Source: Notamacropus eugenii
Taxonomy: Eukaryota; Chordata; Mammalia; Diprotodontia; Macropodidae
Assembly: GCF_028372415.1 (NCBI RefSeq)
Contig: NC_092879.1
Coordinates: 63,552,238-63,616,237, forward strand
Length of the DNA: 64,000 nt
Reading direction: 5' to 3'
The notes beneath the pieces were generated by a model. It saw nothing but the letters and a program-made list of their open reading frames with translations. It made no database searches and was not told the DNA's origin. The position numbers were made by a program, and so were the translations under genes. This document shows positions 45,040 through 56,519 of this stretch, piece by piece. Every line of letters begins with the position of its first letter. Positions within the stretch are counted from its first letter, which is position 1.

Positions 45040-45240
45040 GTCTAGACATGGAGTTGGGAAATTCTCACACTCAAATACTACCTCTGGCACTTATTAACTA
45101 ACACAACCACTGATAAGTTGCCTAATCTCTTTGAGACTCAGTTTCTTCATTTGTAAAATGGGAGTGATAAGCCTTGTTTTGTACATGTTGTAAAATCTCT
45201 CTATAAATACCTGTTATTCTTATGAACAATCTTATTGTTG
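45040..45240 (+). repeat. MIR/MAR1-type SINE remnant
   Basis: 'gacatggagttgggaaattc', 'gataagttgcctaatctctttgagactcagtttcttcatttgtaaaatgggag', tail 'tgtaaaatctctctataaatac'. Confidence 0.7.
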
Positions 45241-45244
45241 CCAA

Positions 45245-46490
45245 CTCTGGATGTCCTTACAAGTCATAGCTAGTTATAATAATAACATTTTTGTTCCCTT
45301 TCTGTTTTCCAGTCACATAGAGACAGATTTAGACATAGGCAGAATGCCTCTGTCTCCTTAACTTATGATCTGTCTGCCCCCTCCAACTACAAATCACTGA
45401 CCTTGTGTGACTTTCAGCACACAAAGAGAATCAGCCTCAATTGGGCCTATTTTCAGATGTCTCTGGGTCGTGCTATAGAAGGTATAGTGTGACCCTCACC
45501 TGTGAGAATGGCCATGGTTAGTTCAGCAATCTTCACTGACTGAAGGAAAAACCCTCCCTGTGTGCAGCCACTTTCCTTTCTAGGTGCATATCTGAACAAA
45601 TGATTCCAGTGGGAAAGCAGGTCTATGTTTCATGAGCTCAGAGCCTGAGCTTCCATTTTGGTGACACCTGGGGCAAGGCCATCTGAGAAAAGAGGAGTTG
45701 GGCACCACTTCCATGTCAGGCTGAGGTCATCTAGAGATGGAGGTCATGGGATCTGGAGAATTTGTGGACCTATGTAGCCAGGGTGTTCAAAGGCAGGAAG
45801 AGTTCTCGAACCAAACCATTGTGGAGGAGATAAAAGTGACTCTGGAGGTCCCCAGGTAACAGCAATGCACCACTGGGCAGGATGCAGTGAACTTGAAAGG
45901 AGGACAACTGGTTACTGAATGATGTCTGGGTATCTAAAAGCAGTTGTGGAGAGCAAAACATATGCCAACTTTTCTATACTCTGTGGCAAGGGTGTGAGAG
46001 AAGGAGCAGCCAGCCTTGGTAACACACAGTGAAAACGGGGGAGTTTTCTTGAGAAAGCCAGGTTTATGTGAGCTATAGAAGATACAATGGATGTGAGAAA
46101 TAGAGTTCTAGGATGAACAGGAACTTAGCAAAAATAAAGGAGGCTTCCAGAGAGTTATGTGAAAAGGGAGGACAGAGGAAGATAGGGGCAAGGGCATGAG
46201 CCATGCACATCCCCTTCACCTCGGATCCCCTAGCTTTTTGCACCCTGATCCAGAGAATCCTTCATGATCCATGTTATCAGTTGAGGTAGTACACTAAGAA
46301 CAGTCCTCCCACCCTTTGATGGAAAAGCAGATCCCAGCATAAGGGCATAGGACCATGGGACTTTGTAGTGTGCTAGCCCAGAGACTGGGGAAGGGAGCAG
46401 TTGGTAAAGCAATCAACATTTGGGGGGTAGCAATGTCAGCACCTGGTGATAAGCCCCTGTATCTCAATGCTAGTTCCTACTCTTCCAGTA
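45245..46490. other. Longest unassigned intergenic stretch here, no gene
   Basis: No repeat family or coding frame recognised in about 1.2 kb of moderate GC content. Confidence 0.4.
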
Positions 46491-46494
46491 GTCT

Positions 46495-46660
46495 ACAGCT
46501 TAATAACTAAGTCATAATAGAGGTGCTTGAGACCCTGAGTTAAAGTGACTTGTCCAGAGTCACACAACTAGTAAATATCAGAGGCACTATTTGAATCCAA
46601 GTCTTCCTAATTCCAAATTCAGAACTCTATCCGCTCTGATAAACTGCCTCCAAGAGTTAA
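46495..46660 (-). repeat. MIR/CORE-SINE remnant
   Basis: 'gtgacttgtccagagtcacacaactagtaaat' and the head complement 'ctctatccgctctgataaactgcctcc'. Confidence 0.75.
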
Positions 46661-46664
46661 AAAA

Positions 46665-47075
46665 AAGCCATAATAATATTGCCAATTACTTGAGGTATCA
46701 GAGTAAGGACTTGATAGGAGAAGCAGATGAGAATGGAGAATATTAATTGTTCATGCATCCAGAATGTCTGTCTAGTTGAATACTGGGTTCAAAAGTGGTC
46801 AGTGAGATTTCCCACCATTGTTTGGCTCCTACACAGTAGGATGTAGGGAAATGCTTGTTGATGACGTCTTTATTAGAGTTTCCCATTGAAGTCTTTGAGG
46901 CTTTGACTTACAGGATTTTCTGGATCTACTTCTGTCTGTATTTTTTTCAGCCACCAGGTGGCATTCTCTTTGCTACTGAAATACTCAATGGAAAGACCTA
47001 ACCAAAAGGTGTCCCAATAGAGATCAATTTTCTATCTCTTGCACAAAAATAATAAGGGTGGCTTTTTATTGATCG
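46665..47075. other. Intergenic DNA, no gene seen
   Basis: Nothing recognised. Confidence 0.35.
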
Positions 47076-47079
47076 TATT

Positions 47080-47260
47080 GTCCTAGATCTAGGACTGGAA
47101 GGGACCTCCGAGGCCATGTAGTCCAAGCCCTTCATTTTCCAGAGGAGCAAACTCAAGTGCATAGAGGTAGAGTGACTTGCCCAAAGTTGCAAAGGTAATA
47201 CTTGTCCAGAAGTGAGATGTGAGCTCAGCTCCTCATAGTCTAGACTTAGTGTAATGCTGA
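47080..47260 (-). repeat. THER/MIR-type SINE
   Basis: 'tagatctaggactggaagggacctccgaggccatgtagtccaagcccttcattttccagaggagcaaac', 'gtgacttgcccaaagttgc'. Confidence 0.7.
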
Positions 47261-47269
47261 CTCTGTTGG

Positions 47270-47293
47270 AAAACAAACAAACAAACAAACAAA
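47270..47293. repeat. (CAAA)n short repeat
   Basis: About six ACAA units at the end of the SINE and directly before a hAT-like terminus. Confidence 0.8.
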
Positions 47294-47296
47294 TCT

Positions 47297-47490
47297 CAGG
47301 GGTCCTTAATCTTTTCTGTGCTATGGACCTCTTTGGTAGTCTGGTGAAGCCCATGGACCTCTCCTCAGAATATATGTTTTGCATGCATAAAATAAAATGC
47401 AGAAGATGACAAATGACACAGATTACTTGGAAATACAGCTGTCAAAATATTAAAAACAATACAAGCTCTTGGATGCTAGGTTAAGAACCC
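47297..47490. mobile_element. hAT-like DNA transposon remnant (second family)
   Basis: Termini 'caggggtccttaatc' and 'ggttaagaaccc' are inverted. Inside is 'ctatggacctctttggtagtctggtgaagcccatggacc' and 'gcataaaataaaatgc'. Relatives lie at 58714-58983 and 60848-61054. No protein. Confidence 0.65.
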
Positions 47491-47559
47491 ATGCTCTCCA
47501 TCCTGATGGTTTTGTGCCTTAACAGGGCTATATAAAGAACTTGGGAGAATGTTACCCTT

Positions 47560-47650
47560 GCAGAGAACTTGGGGTCAGAAAGGCCTGGGTTCAAATCTTG
47601 CCTTGCTACATACTAACTGTATGACCCTGAGCAAGTCCCTTCTGCTCATA
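47560..47650 (+). repeat. SINE fragment
   Basis: 'gcagagaacttggggtcagaaaggcctgggttcaaatcttgcc' and 'tatgaccctgagcaagtcc'. The remainder is lost. Confidence 0.65.
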
Positions 47651-47654
47651 GTGA

Positions 47655-48040
47655 TCCCTGACAACCTTCTAAGATGATAAATTTCAGATGGATTGTAGGT
47701 CTGAATTGAGAGAGGAAGTTTACTCTGGCAGTTCTCCATATAGATAAATCACAGACCCAGGAAGCCCTCTGCTACAAAGAAAGAATTCAGAAGTAAAAAT
47801 GTCAACTCATATAAACTACTGGAACTGTGCACTTATTTAGAATTATACAATATTTATTTATGAATTTAGCTTCATTGAGGTCTTGACACTACTAAGTCAT
47901 GTACCTATTGTCTCAAGAATTTTGAATACCACTTATTGAAGAAAGATCCACAAATTACTGTGAATTTGTAAGTATAGCAGATAAAGGTAGAGGTTTACCT
48001 TGCTTTTTAAAAAATAGCTCTATCTAGTGAATGATAATTC
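47655..48040. other. Intergenic DNA, no gene seen
   Basis: Nothing recognised. Confidence 0.35.
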
Positions 48041-48044
48041 ATGT

Positions 48045-48250
48045 TATAGTAATAATGGCTGCCATTTCTATAGTGTTTTAAGGCTTACCAATGCTTCACC
48101 AATATTATCTCATTTGATCCTCACATCTACTTATTTTATAAATTAGAAGGTCATGTAATTTGATCGGTCACCAATTTAGGAAGTCTCTGAGTCTGTATAC
48201 GAACCCAGAGATCTTCTGATCCCAATTCCAGGCCATCCCTCCACTAGGCT
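48045..48250 (-). repeat. MIR/CORE-SINE remnant
   Basis: 'taatggctgccatttctatagtgttttaaggcttacc', 'ttatctcatttgatcctcacatc', head complement 'ccctccactaggctt'. Confidence 0.7.
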
Positions 48251-48308
48251 TCAGTGTCCCAAGAATTCTTTAATCTACAAAAGACTTAACTATAGGATTC
48301 CTATAGCT

Positions 48309-48345
48309 CAGGGGTGACCTCAAGGCCACAGGTTCCCTACCCCTC
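48309..48345. mobile_element. 37-bp remnant of the first hAT MITE family
   Basis: Left terminus CAGGGGTG joins directly to the right-end sequence 'acctcaaggccacaggttccctacccct'. The interior of the 203-bp element is missing. Flanks CTATAGCT (48301-48308) and CTTCAGCT (48346-48353) agree at 6 of 8 bases. Confidence 0.6.
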
Positions 48346-48639
48346 CTTCAGCTAATGAATATCTTTGGTGCATCTGAACTATGATCTGATTTAACAGACA
48401 ACAATAACAAAAATTTACTTACAACTTTGCAGAAACACACTTTTAAAACGTTATCAGAATCTTTTGTTTGAATTACAACACTTCTTCCTGAAGAACCATT
48501 CTATCTAATAAAAAAAATATTTTTAAAGCAAGAGATGAAACAAGTGGGGAAATGGGCAAAACTGAAAATTACATTGAAAAAGTCTGAAAATGTTTGCAGT
48601 GCCCCCATAGCTGGGAGCCTCCTATTTCCACAAAGGGTG

Positions 48640-49125
48640 GGGTGGATGTTCCTCCTTGTAGCTCCTCTTTAAAGCCAATCTTGTTTTTTTATCATTTTGA
48701 TGATCTTGTAATTATTTTTTTCCATTTACATCATTACAGGCATCATGCATGTCATTTTCTTGGCTCGGCTTACTTTATATGTAAATCTTTCCATGTTTCA
48801 TTGTATACATCAAAATAGTCCTTTTTATACCACAAAGATGTTCTATTACATTTATATGCCACAGTTTGGTTAGCCATTCCCCCAGTTGATAGGCATCTTT
48901 TTTTTTTTTTTTTTACAATTCTTTTCTACCGCAAAAAGTACTGCTACAGATATTTTGGTGTATATGTGGACTGTCTTCTTATCAATGACATATGTGGGGT
49001 ATAAACCTAGTAGTAGAGTCTCTCTATTGAAGGGTATGGACATTTTAGTCACTCTATCTGCCAAATTCCAGATTGTTTTCCAAAATGGTTGTACTGATTC
49101 ATAACTACAGGAACACATAGCTTGA
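48640..49125 (-). repeat. L1 LINE 3' region (reverse strand)
   Basis: 'ttagccattcccccagttgataggcatc', poly-T, 'gtactgctacagatattttggtgtatatgtgg', 'cctagtagtagagtc', 'gattgttttccaaaatggttgtac' is the reverse strand of the L1 ORF2 end. The similar piece at 51885-52530 is an independent copy. Confidence 0.7.
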
Positions 49126-49339
49126 GAAAACTGATGCTTACCTGCCTTTTTAATTTAAAAATCCTCAGTGAACATTTGAATAAAGTACTAGTAAATCTTT
49201 TATACCATTTTCTCTTTTATTTATTATTTATATACGTAAAATGAAAAATAATCATTTTTACTCAATAGGGGCCTATTATAATCACACAGGCAGATTCAGA
49301 ACAGTTTTTATGGCTGGATTTAAAAAGTAATCATTAGTG

Positions 49340-50065
49340 GTTTGATGTCAGCTTATAGTAGGGTCTCTGACAAAGCACCCCAAAGATCTGTGTGTAGTCA
49401 TGTATTATTAAATATTTTTGCCAATGACTTGGATAAAGGCACAGATTATATACTTGTCAGATTTGCAGATGACACAAAGCTGAAAAGTATAGATGACACA
49501 TTAGATGAATGATTTGGTATTTAGAATCATATTGATCAGTCAGAATGGTGGGCTGAGTCAAATAAGAAGGAACCTAGTAGAGATGAATGTAAATTCTTAC
49601 ATTTGGGTTAAAAAAAATCAAGCTGACAGGTAAAGAGCATATACAGTCGTTGATCTGAAAAGGATTTGAGGGTTTTAGTAGATTAAAAGCTAAAGATGAC
49701 AACTAAGAAAGCAAATGTGATCTCAGGATCCATTAGGAGAGGAACACTTTCCAGTAATCAGGAAATTGTCTTCTGCCCTGATTAGGCCAATTTTGGAGTA
49801 CTGTAATCAGTTCCATACCATGTCTTAGGCAGGATATTGGTAAAATGGTAAAAAGGACTGTTATGTAAAAATGGGATCAGGGTTTGGTTTGGGGTTGTTT
49901 GGGGGCCTGAAAAGACAGAATTCAGAACGATGGGTAGAAGCTGCTAAGAGGTGGGTTTAGGCTTAATGCAAGGAAACTCTACTGAGGGGATTTTTGTTCA
50001 TATATGGGTTGGGCAAAATTGTCTCTGAGGGTCCTTTCAACCCTGGGGTTTTGTGATTCTCCTCC
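49340..50065 (+). repeat. L3/CR1 LINE fragment with a reverse transcriptase remnant
   Basis: The plus strand near 49456 translates LVRFADDTKL, the catalytic FADD motif of CR1-clade reverse transcriptase, preceded by the 'atttttgccaatgacttgg' stretch. It continues to the 3' end 'gtcctttcaaccctggggttttgtgattct', the CR1-type tail. Frameshifted and dead. Confidence 0.8.
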
Positions 50066-50069
50066 CTAT

Positions 50070-51880
50070 TCCTCCACAGGCTACTCATGGCTTTGGTGAG
50101 CAAAGTATTTTCCAGGCCTCACATCAGCCTGATTCTTAGCACTCCCAACCCAGACATCATCTTTTGGGAGCTCCTGTATGAACTGAGTGGACAAATGTTA
50201 CGAATGCTCTCTTTACCTTCCACATCAATCTTGGCCTCTTCAGTCCCATGGAGGCAGTTGTCTCAATTTCATTCCACCATTGCTAGAGGTGTATTTATGG
50301 TTTTTGGTCACTTTTCTTTTAGTCTCAAAACCAGAACCAAAGAGATGGTATTTTAATACCTTCATTGCTGCCTTTTTTTCTTAATCAAGGATGAGAAATT
50401 TTAATTTCGACAGTTTTATCCTGAATCATTTTCATTTATTTGGTTTGCAGTGAGTTGTTTTAGATAGTCAATTTTTTCTTCGCAAGAAAATCTTATGTTT
50501 CAAGTAGCATACTTTCTGCAAACAAGTAGATATGTTTTTATTCTTTTTTACTCTTAACTAGACACCAAAAAATAGCATTTCTGAATGTAGCATAATGCAA
50601 AATAAGGATTCTCTATGAAACTGTGAATCTCCATGTCAATCTACTTGCTTTCCTTTTAGTATTTACAAAATTCTACATATCACTTTCAAAACTACCCTGC
50701 TTGTTTGTGCTTCCTTCTGAATTCCCTTTTGTTTTCTGAGCATTTCTAAAGATGTTTTAATAGTTCTGTTATTTTTGGCATCACCATTGTTAACTTTCTT
50801 CCCCCTCCCCCAATTAAAAACTGAAGGATCTGTACCCCTCCCCCCAAAGAAAAATCCTTGAAACAAATAAGCATAGTCAAGTGAAACAAATCTACACAGT
50901 AACCATGTTCAAAGGTGTGCCTTTTCCTGCACTTTATGTCAATCACCTTTCTGTCGATTGGTGTGCAACGTATTTTATCAGGGATCCTCTGGATACATGG
51001 TTGATCATTGCATTGATCAGAGTTCTTTAGGTCCGAGGTAGATTCTTAGTTGTTTTGTGTTAATTGCTTGTCGTTGATATCATTATAAAGCCTAAAAACA
51101 ATCCCTGTAGTTTCCTATATGTCGGCTGGGATTTGTGGCCAGCTCTTGTTTTCTCTTCCTTCAAGAAAATACCACCCAGACAACCACAATTTGCTTGTTG
51201 TTTTCACCAGGGGACTGTTCGTTTGCACGGGCCTCTTGTGATTTGGATCATGTCCTACATCTTTTTTTCTTCTTTATGATTTCATAAAGGGGAGGCTTTT
51301 CTCTTGTGTCTGACTGTTGTGGCTTTCTGCCTTGTGGGCACAACTGAGTTATATGAATGGAGAGTGACTACTTGAAGAAAATCAGTGATTGGCTTCCACT
51401 TGAACAAGCAGGCAGCAAAATCACAACTTCATTTGGTGTCATTGGCCTTGATCATGATATGATTACTGAGTAATAAGAAAGGATTTTCTTAATAAAGGAA
51501 CACTTTCTCAGTTTACAAATTAAAAATCAAAAGACGTTGATAAAATCAACGAACATTAGTCTTCTGTTTTTCCCCACAATTCTGCTTGATGCAACTCAAC
51601 AAGTGCCTTTAAAATATCCTAGAAATGACATTTATTGAAATATTTACAGCCAACATATACACATGAAAATCATGATGTAGAGAATACTAAAAATTCTTTA
51701 GATGTTATAAGTGAATTTCAGATAAGTTCTGCATATTTGAAGGTATCTGGGACCTGACCATAACTTAATGTTCAAGAAGTCTGTCATACTGAAGAGTTCA
51801 GTAACTTCAAGACTAATATCAAATCATCATAGTTAGAACTAGTTATGCTTTATTCCTCCACCCTACACACTCCTCTATGA
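50070..51880. other. Repeat-poor DNA, candidate conserved noncoding blocks
   Basis: About 1.8 kb with no recognised interspersed repeat, between an L3/CR1 piece and an L1 piece. Sub-blocks at 50385-50560 and 50930-51270 keep CpGs and have an even composition. No coding frame is supported; the 89-codon frame 50087-50356 lacks family features. Confidence 0.4.
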
Positions 51881-51884
51881 TCTT

Positions 51885-52001
51885 TTCTCTTTTTTTAAGA
51901 AGATTATTTTATTTTTTCTCAATTACACGTAAAACCAATTTTAACATATGTTTAAAAATATTTTTTGAGTTCCAAATTCCCTCTCTCCTATATATAAGTT
52001 C

Positions 52002-52071
<70 letters not shown>

Positions 52072-52530
52072 TAGTTCTTTCTCTGGAGGTGCATAACATT
52101 TTTCATAAGTCCTTTAGAATTGCCTTACATCATTGTATTGCTGAATATAGCTAAGTCATTCACAACTGATCGTTGCTGTGACTGTGTACAATGATCTATG
52201 TGGCTGTGCTCACTTTGCTTTGCATCAGTTCATGTAAGTCTTCCCAGGTTTTTCTGAAGTCTGCCTGTTTGTCATTTCTTACAGCATAATAGTACTTCAT
52301 TACAATCATACAATTTCTTCAGCTATTTCCCAATTGATGGGCATGTCCTAAATTTCTAGTTCTTGGTCACCACAAAAAAAGCTGCTATAAATATTTTTGT
52401 ACATGTAGGACCTTTGTCTTTTCCTTTTTCTTTGATTTCTTTAGGATATAGATCTATTAGTGGTATTGCTGGGTTAAAAGGTATACACAGTACTTTAACC
52501 TTTTGGGTATAGTTCCAAATTACTCTATGA
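51885..52530 (-). repeat. L1 LINE 3' end (reverse strand), split by (TA)n
   Basis: 'attattttattttttctcaattacacg...ttgagttccaaattccctctctcc' is the reverse strand of the marsupial L1 3' UTR. After the (TA)n run come 'cccaattgatgggcatg', 'gctgctataaatatttttgtacatg', 'attagtggtattgctgggttaaaaggt' from the ORF2 end. Confidence 0.8.
52006..52068. repeat. (TA)n microsatellite, about 63 bp
   Basis: Pure TA run, self-complementary and so able to extrude a cruciform. Confidence 0.95.
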
Positions 52531-52534
52531 TCTT

Positions 52535-53605
52535 TTATAGATACTTTGTGGGAAAAAAAATTAATATGTCTAACTCTAGTCCAGCCCTTGCCCCTCTAAG
52601 TCCAGGTCTCAAACAAATCAGGTCTGATCTTGGAGGCTCTGACAAACACTTGATATTTTCTCTTTGGTTCATTACGTCTACTGATAGCTTACACTGGGAA
52701 CATCACTGACTATAGACTGTGTATATCTCACGATGTTTTTTTTTTCCCTTTGCAAATGTGGGTGATAGGGTCTCCAGCTCTCAAACAAGCATTCAGCAGA
52801 ACAAATTTAAATCAAGGACAGGTCAACTTTTATTTCACTTCACCTAGTATTATGCTTCATCAGTTATTTCTTTAACAAAAGAATTTAAAATTATTGTATT
52901 TACCAGTCATACTTCATTATTTATTTTTCTCCTATTTTCATGACAGGTAGGAAGACTCCATAGATAGAAGATAAAAATTAAAGTCTCTGTATACACATGT
53001 AAAGTGCATTAGAAAGTTGAACAATTCTCCATTGTAAATGAAACTGATTCACTGAAGGAGGGTAAAGAAATAGGCACTATGCCAAATTCAATAGGAAGAC
53101 TTTCTAGGGACAGTAAGTCACTGTTGCTTATTCTCCCATTCTTGGAAAAGGACACAGGTATAAATGTCCAAAAAAGGATTGGTTCTATCTATAGGTCACT
53201 AAGCTGCTAACTGATTACTTTCTGGACCAGTCTGATTTTGATTCAGATAAAAATACTTCCATTTGAAATATCCACATAATAGAGGCAAAGGTAGCTATTA
53301 AATGGTCTCCATCCTTCACCTTGCTTTATATCTGTAGCTGACCTCCTAAGAGGAAATTGGAAAGAGATACAGCAGTTACGGATTTGCTTTTTTTAAATTT
53401 TTGAAAAGTGATCCATTCGGCCTTGTGGCAAAATGTGCCTTGTGGGAAATGATAGTCATAATACTATATTTCAGGCACAGATGCAAAATGAAATAAAATC
53501 GCACATTTCAGAGGAAAAACACATTTAGGGATCTGAATTATTCACAGAATTTGACTCAATTTTGTACTTTATTTGGCATGTTAAAGCACATAACCAAAAT
53601 AACCG
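52535..53605. other. Intergenic DNA, repeat-poor, no gene
   Basis: No repeat family recognised. The part from 53380 to 53600 has retained CpGs and could be conserved noncoding DNA. Confidence 0.35.
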
Positions 53606-53609
53606 ATCG

Positions 53610-53760
53610 GCAATTGGAGCCACTAGGCTACAGTCCCAGCTTGGCCATAAACTTGCTATGTGACTTCAAACAAGTCACTTGCCCTCTCTGAATCTCAATT
53701 TTCTTATCAGAAGTTCAAGAGAATCTCTTTCAACTCCAACACTGGGAAATGAAGATGATG
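53610..53760 (+). repeat. SINE remnant with an L3-like tail
   Basis: 'ggctacagtcccagcttggccataaacttgctatgtgacttcaaacaagtcacttgccctctctgaatctc', end 'ctctttcaactccaacactgg'. Confidence 0.7.
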
Positions 53761-53859
53761 TGAAAACAAAATGATTTATTTTAAAATTAAACTAAGAAGA
53801 GATCATTGGTAATGTGGAAGAGAGAAGTTTCAGTTGAATGATGAGGTTGTGGTCAGAAA

Positions 53860-53995
53860 CCAGATTACACATACATGCGTGTATATGCATGTTTGGACTG
53901 GAGATATAGGTGTATACATATATACACATTTATGTACACACACATGATATATAGTGTATGTATATATGTCTGTATGTATTTATGTATACGTCTAT
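53860..53995. repeat. TA/TG/CA low-complexity tract
   Basis: Mixed alternating purine-pyrimidine steps ('catatatacacatt', 'gtatgtatatatgtctg'). Confidence 0.8.
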
Positions 53996-54049
53996 CTCTG
54001 GCCCAAATTTCTTCCCTGGGCTTTAGTCCTCCAACCCCCATTGCCTAGT

Positions 54050-55020
54050 AGACATTTTAGCTTAGATGTTCTCAAGAAAAATTAACTTGTCCAAATATGA
54101 ACTCATTCTTTTTTCTTCAGAACCCTCCCCCTTCCGAACTTGCCTATTTCTGTTGAAGGCACTACTATCCTTCAGGTCGCCAAGGTTCCTAACCCAGTTT
54201 TGGTCCAGATTCCTCCTTCTCCTTCCTAATCAGTAGCTGGATCTTGTCATTTCTACCTTAACAGTATCTCTTGCCTCTAGCCCATTGTGTTCAGCACACA
54301 GCTACCAACCACCTTAGTTCAGGTTCTCACCTCTTGCCTAGATTATTGCAACAAGCTCCTAATTGCTCTCCCTGCCTTGTCTCTCCCTACTCTGGTTCAT
54401 TCGATACATTACCGCCAAAGTGATTTTCAGTGCAGAGCTGACCATGTGAATACCTCTTTTATTTAATCAACTCTAGTTCCCTCTTATTGCTTTTAGGTTG
54501 AAATAGAAACTCCTCTGTTTCAGGATTAACACCCTCTACAATATGGCAGCATCCTATCTTCCCAGCCTTGTTGGATGAAACTCTCCCTCTGGATGATGAG
54601 ATCCAGCCAAACTGACCTCTCTGTTCCTCACTCAGGACACTTCATTTCCCATATCTTTGCTTTGTTCTGTCTCATAAAGCCAATCTATTCCTTTAAGATG
54701 GTGCTTGAACTGCTTTTTCTGAATAAAACCTTTCCTTATTCCCATCCCCTGCAGCCCCGATTGGTTTAGTGCCTCCCCTCTCGGATTGCCTTGTATTTAA
54801 CTGCTTTGTAAATATTTGTATTTGTATGTTTATAAATAGAAACATACAAATAGAAATTTATATCTTTACATTTATGCTGTATGTATTACGTATGTTTTAG
54901 CCAATACTGATTTCTTACTCATTTTAGTCAATTAGAATGTTAGCTCTTTGGGTGCAGGGATTGTTTCTATCTTTGTCAGTGCCTAAGAGATAGGTAGTCT
55001 TAATAAATGGTTGGCGATTG
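54050..55020 (+). repeat. L2 LINE 3' half
   Basis: 'ttgcctagattattgcaacaagctcctaattgc', 'ctctagttccctcttattgcttttaggttgaaatagaaactcctctg', 'gttagctctttgggtgcagggattg', tail 'cttaataaatggttgg'. Confidence 0.85.
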
Positions 55021-55024
55021 ACAT

Positions 55025-55287
55025 ATGTAACATATTGCTGTGTCTCTGTGTGTATATATGTGTATATATGTATACATACATATATACACAATATGTACAT
55101 ATAGATGTGTATATATTATATTTATGTATATTTTTGTGCACAAGCATTACATGTATCCCTGTTCCCCATGATGGAGCAGGAGCTATGTTATAGATAAAAT
55201 TTTGATGTCTTCTAGCACTTAGCACATTGTGTGTGTGTGTGTGTGTGTGTGTATACACATCCTGTATACATATTTTATATATATATA

Positions 55288-55357
<70 letters not shown>
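55025..55357. repeat. Compound microsatellite TG/TA, (GT)n, (TA)n, (GA)n
   Basis: Mixed TG/TATA steps at 55040-55140, (GT)n at 55229-55252, (TA)n at 55276-55290 and about 66 bases of pure GA at 55292-55357. Confidence 0.9.
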
Positions 55358-55360
<3 letters not shown>

Positions 55361-55364
55361 AAAA

Positions 55365-55720
55365 CGTGCTTAATGAATGATGAACTGGAACTATTGTTGA
55401 ATGGAGTATATGACAGAAAAGCAATAATGGCCACCTGAATGCACAGGAGGTATATGTGGATTCCTGGCTAAAATGACCCTTGTGTTTTGCTACCTACCAG
55501 TGATCAACAGCTGATGCAGTCCTCGTATGAAAGACAAGAAGTTTGTTCTTTTTTTGAAAAATGGCACCTGGAGATTAGCCCTAAGGCATCATAGTATGCA
55601 TACTCAATTTGAATATACACAAAGATATATGGTGTAACAAATAAAAAGCCTTCCTTGGAGTCAGGAAGACTCAGGACACTTCATTTCCCAAAAAAGATTC
55701 AAGTTCATTATCAGCAACAA
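55365..55720. other. Intergenic DNA, no gene seen
   Basis: A short SINE-like scrap 'agccttccttggagtcaggaagactcagg' lies at 55650. Nothing else. Confidence 0.35.
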
Positions 55721-55724
55721 TAAT

Positions 55725-56260
55725 TCCAATTGATCAAATATGTATTAAGCACCTACTATGTACAGCACATTGTGCTTGATTTGGGGGATAGCAAAAGTGT
55801 AGTTATGGCATTCCCCCCTAGAGCATATAGACTAGCAATGCTTCCAAAGCATACACATAATGTTTACGCACAAATTATCTTATAAATGTTAGCAAATAAG
55901 GTACTATGTGAGATCTTAGGGAGAAGTTTTGTCCCAGCTGAGAGAATCAAGGAAAGCTTCATGAAGGATGTAATGTTTGAATTTGACTTTAAAGCTGGTC
56001 AGTCAATTAAGCATGCATTCTAACCATAGCAACAGTGTAAGAAAAGTTCCATAGGCTGGAGAATCCAGGGAATGTGGTGGAAGTTAGTCGAATGTGGCTG
56101 GAGGAGAATAATATAAGATAAGGCTAAAAAAAAAAAAGTCTAGCTGCTTCCAGATTGTAGAGGGCCTTGGACTTCAATCAGAGGATTTGGCTAATGCTTA
56201 GAAGGCAATAGGGAGCTATTGAAGATTTTTGAGGAGAGGAGTGAAATGCTCAGACCCATG
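55725..56260 (+). repeat. Old interspersed repeat, longest copy of the 24480 family
   Basis: Starts 'caaatatgtattaagcacctactatgtac' and runs through 'aaagcttcatgaaggatgtaatgtttg', 'ggctggagaatccagggaatgtgg', 'gtagagggccttggacttc' to 'ggcaatagggagctattgaagatttttgagg'. Well over 500 bp, so more than a SINE. The class was not settled. Confidence 0.55.
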
Positions 56261-56264
56261 ATTC

Positions 56265-56515
56265 AGAAAGAAATCTGAAAATAGTAGGTACAGAGGATGG
56301 ATCAATAACAGAATCTCAGATTCAGAATAGAATAGGAACAAATCAAATTTGAACTCAAGGCCTCTAATTCCAGATCTGGTCCTTTCTGTGTGATTTTTCA
56401 GGATTGAAGTGAGAAAAGAATATGGGAAATAAGCCTTCCTTTGGAAAAATGCTTTCAGTTTGCCCAAATCCTGTCCAGAATTGCTCAGTTTGTCTCTGAG
56501 ATCATTCATTTTGAT
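56265..56515. other. Intergenic DNA, no gene seen
   Basis: The 97-codon minus frame 56216-56509 has no family features. Confidence 0.35.
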
Positions 56516-56519
56516 GCTG

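Noticed and set aside
49440..49500. Reverse transcriptase motif FADD as a sign of a retron or other RT system
   Set aside because: The surrounding sequence and the 3' tail place it in an inactive L3/CR1 LINE. There is no intact frame.
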